Below the pieces are notes generated by a model, which was given only the letters and a program-made list of their open reading frames with translations, was not told where the DNA came from and did no database searches. 32,346 bases of DNA. Source: Rhodocyclaceae bacterium. Its GTDB lineage: Bacteria > Pseudomonadota > Gammaproteobacteria > Burkholderiales > Rhodocyclaceae. Shown here in pieces: positions 32,209 to 32,346 of this stretch. The translations under genes were made by a program, and so were the position numbers. The stretch covers positions 1 through 32,346 of the forward strand of contig JAEUNJ010000218.1 in assembly GCA_016791145.1 (NCBI GenBank), given 5' to 3'. The first letter of the stretch is position 1; each line of letters opens with the position of its first letter.

Positions 32209-32346
32209 TCACTTCTTCCGCAGGTGCACGGCCGCGCCGCCCGAATAGCACTCGGGGGTGCAGAGGATGCGCGGGTCGTCCCCGACGTACCGGGTCGCCA
32301 GCTTCATGGCCTCGGCGAAGGTCGCCACCGGAATGTAGCCCATGCC
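32209..32346 (-). CDS. C-terminal fragment of a probable LarA-family (nickel-pincer racemase) protein (partial)
   Basis: The gene runs in from the right edge; only 45 residues and the stop codon (32209-32211) are seen. They read ...GYIPVATFAEAMKLATRY, VGDDPRILCTPECYSGG and AAVHLRKK. The pattern of an EAM-KLA helix followed by a short strand with PRILCTPE is like the extreme C-terminus of DUF2088/LarA proteins as I remember it, and the following larC, larE and larB genes in the same operon support this. LarA proteins bind the nickel-pincer nucleotide and racemise or epimerise 2-hydroxy acids. The fragment is too short to be sure; a different hydroxyacid- or sugar-acid-metabolising enzyme is possible. 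Confidence 0.5.
   Translation of the reverse strand, partial: GMGYIPVATFAEAMKLATRYVGDDPRILCTPECYSGGAAVHLRKK

Overview
The window looks like a chromosomal segment of a high-GC (roughly 70%) betaproteobacterium, probably a facultatively denitrifying member of the Rhodocyclaceae/Sterolibacteriaceae type. This rests on three things: a Dch-Had-Oah gene set of the anaerobic benzoyl-CoA pathway, an NnrS-type nitric-oxide-related operon behind a textbook FNR/DNR-type promoter, and housekeeping genes (nadC, pgm, slyX, nnr) with proteobacterial features. The taxon is an inference from gene content; no rRNA is present. I saw no tRNA, rRNA, CRISPR array, transposase or phage gene, and no gene-free stretch longer than 300 bp.

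Layout. (1) 1-2903: end of dch, then had and oah, which take cyclohexadienoyl-CoA through 6-hydroxy- and 6-oxocyclohexenoyl-CoA to the ring-opened product. Both intergenic gaps hold large palindromic repeats. (2) 2966-8122: a hybrid sensor kinase, a cytochrome c, a secreted HExxH protein, an S4/slyX pair, and a lower-GC gene for a zinc-ribbon plus PD-(D/E)XK nuclease-like protein. (3) 8124-11262: leftward operon DUF2249 - NnrS - large protein with an HPr-like domain, under a -41.5 FNR/DNR-type box. (4) 11320-16060: phosphoglucomutase, CBS-domain protein, frameshifted cupin gene, Bax-inhibitor-1 family protein, and a cNMP-binding/EAL phosphodiesterase. (5) 16186-23047: nadC, a membrane-anchored FMN glutamate-synthase-like protein, a DMT exporter and a 1171-residue AsmA/DUF748 protein. 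(6) 23194-27508: bifunctional NAD(P)HX repair enzyme overlapping pxpA, and a divergent B12-binding-type radical SAM protein. (7) 27572-32346: leftward operon of a probable LarA-family C-terminus (cut by the window edge), a beta-hydroxyacid dehydrogenase, an NAD-dependent epimerase, larC, larE and larB. Every junction from the dehydrogenase onward overlaps.

The most promising candidate for an undescribed system is region 7: the nickel-pincer cofactor genes larB, larC and larE are translationally coupled to two nicotinamide-dependent sugar/hydroxyacid enzymes and probably to a LarA-like racemase, suggesting a new substrate for a nickel-pincer enzyme. Next are the NO-type operon that carries an HPr-like protein and the lone zinc-ribbon nuclease-like gene.
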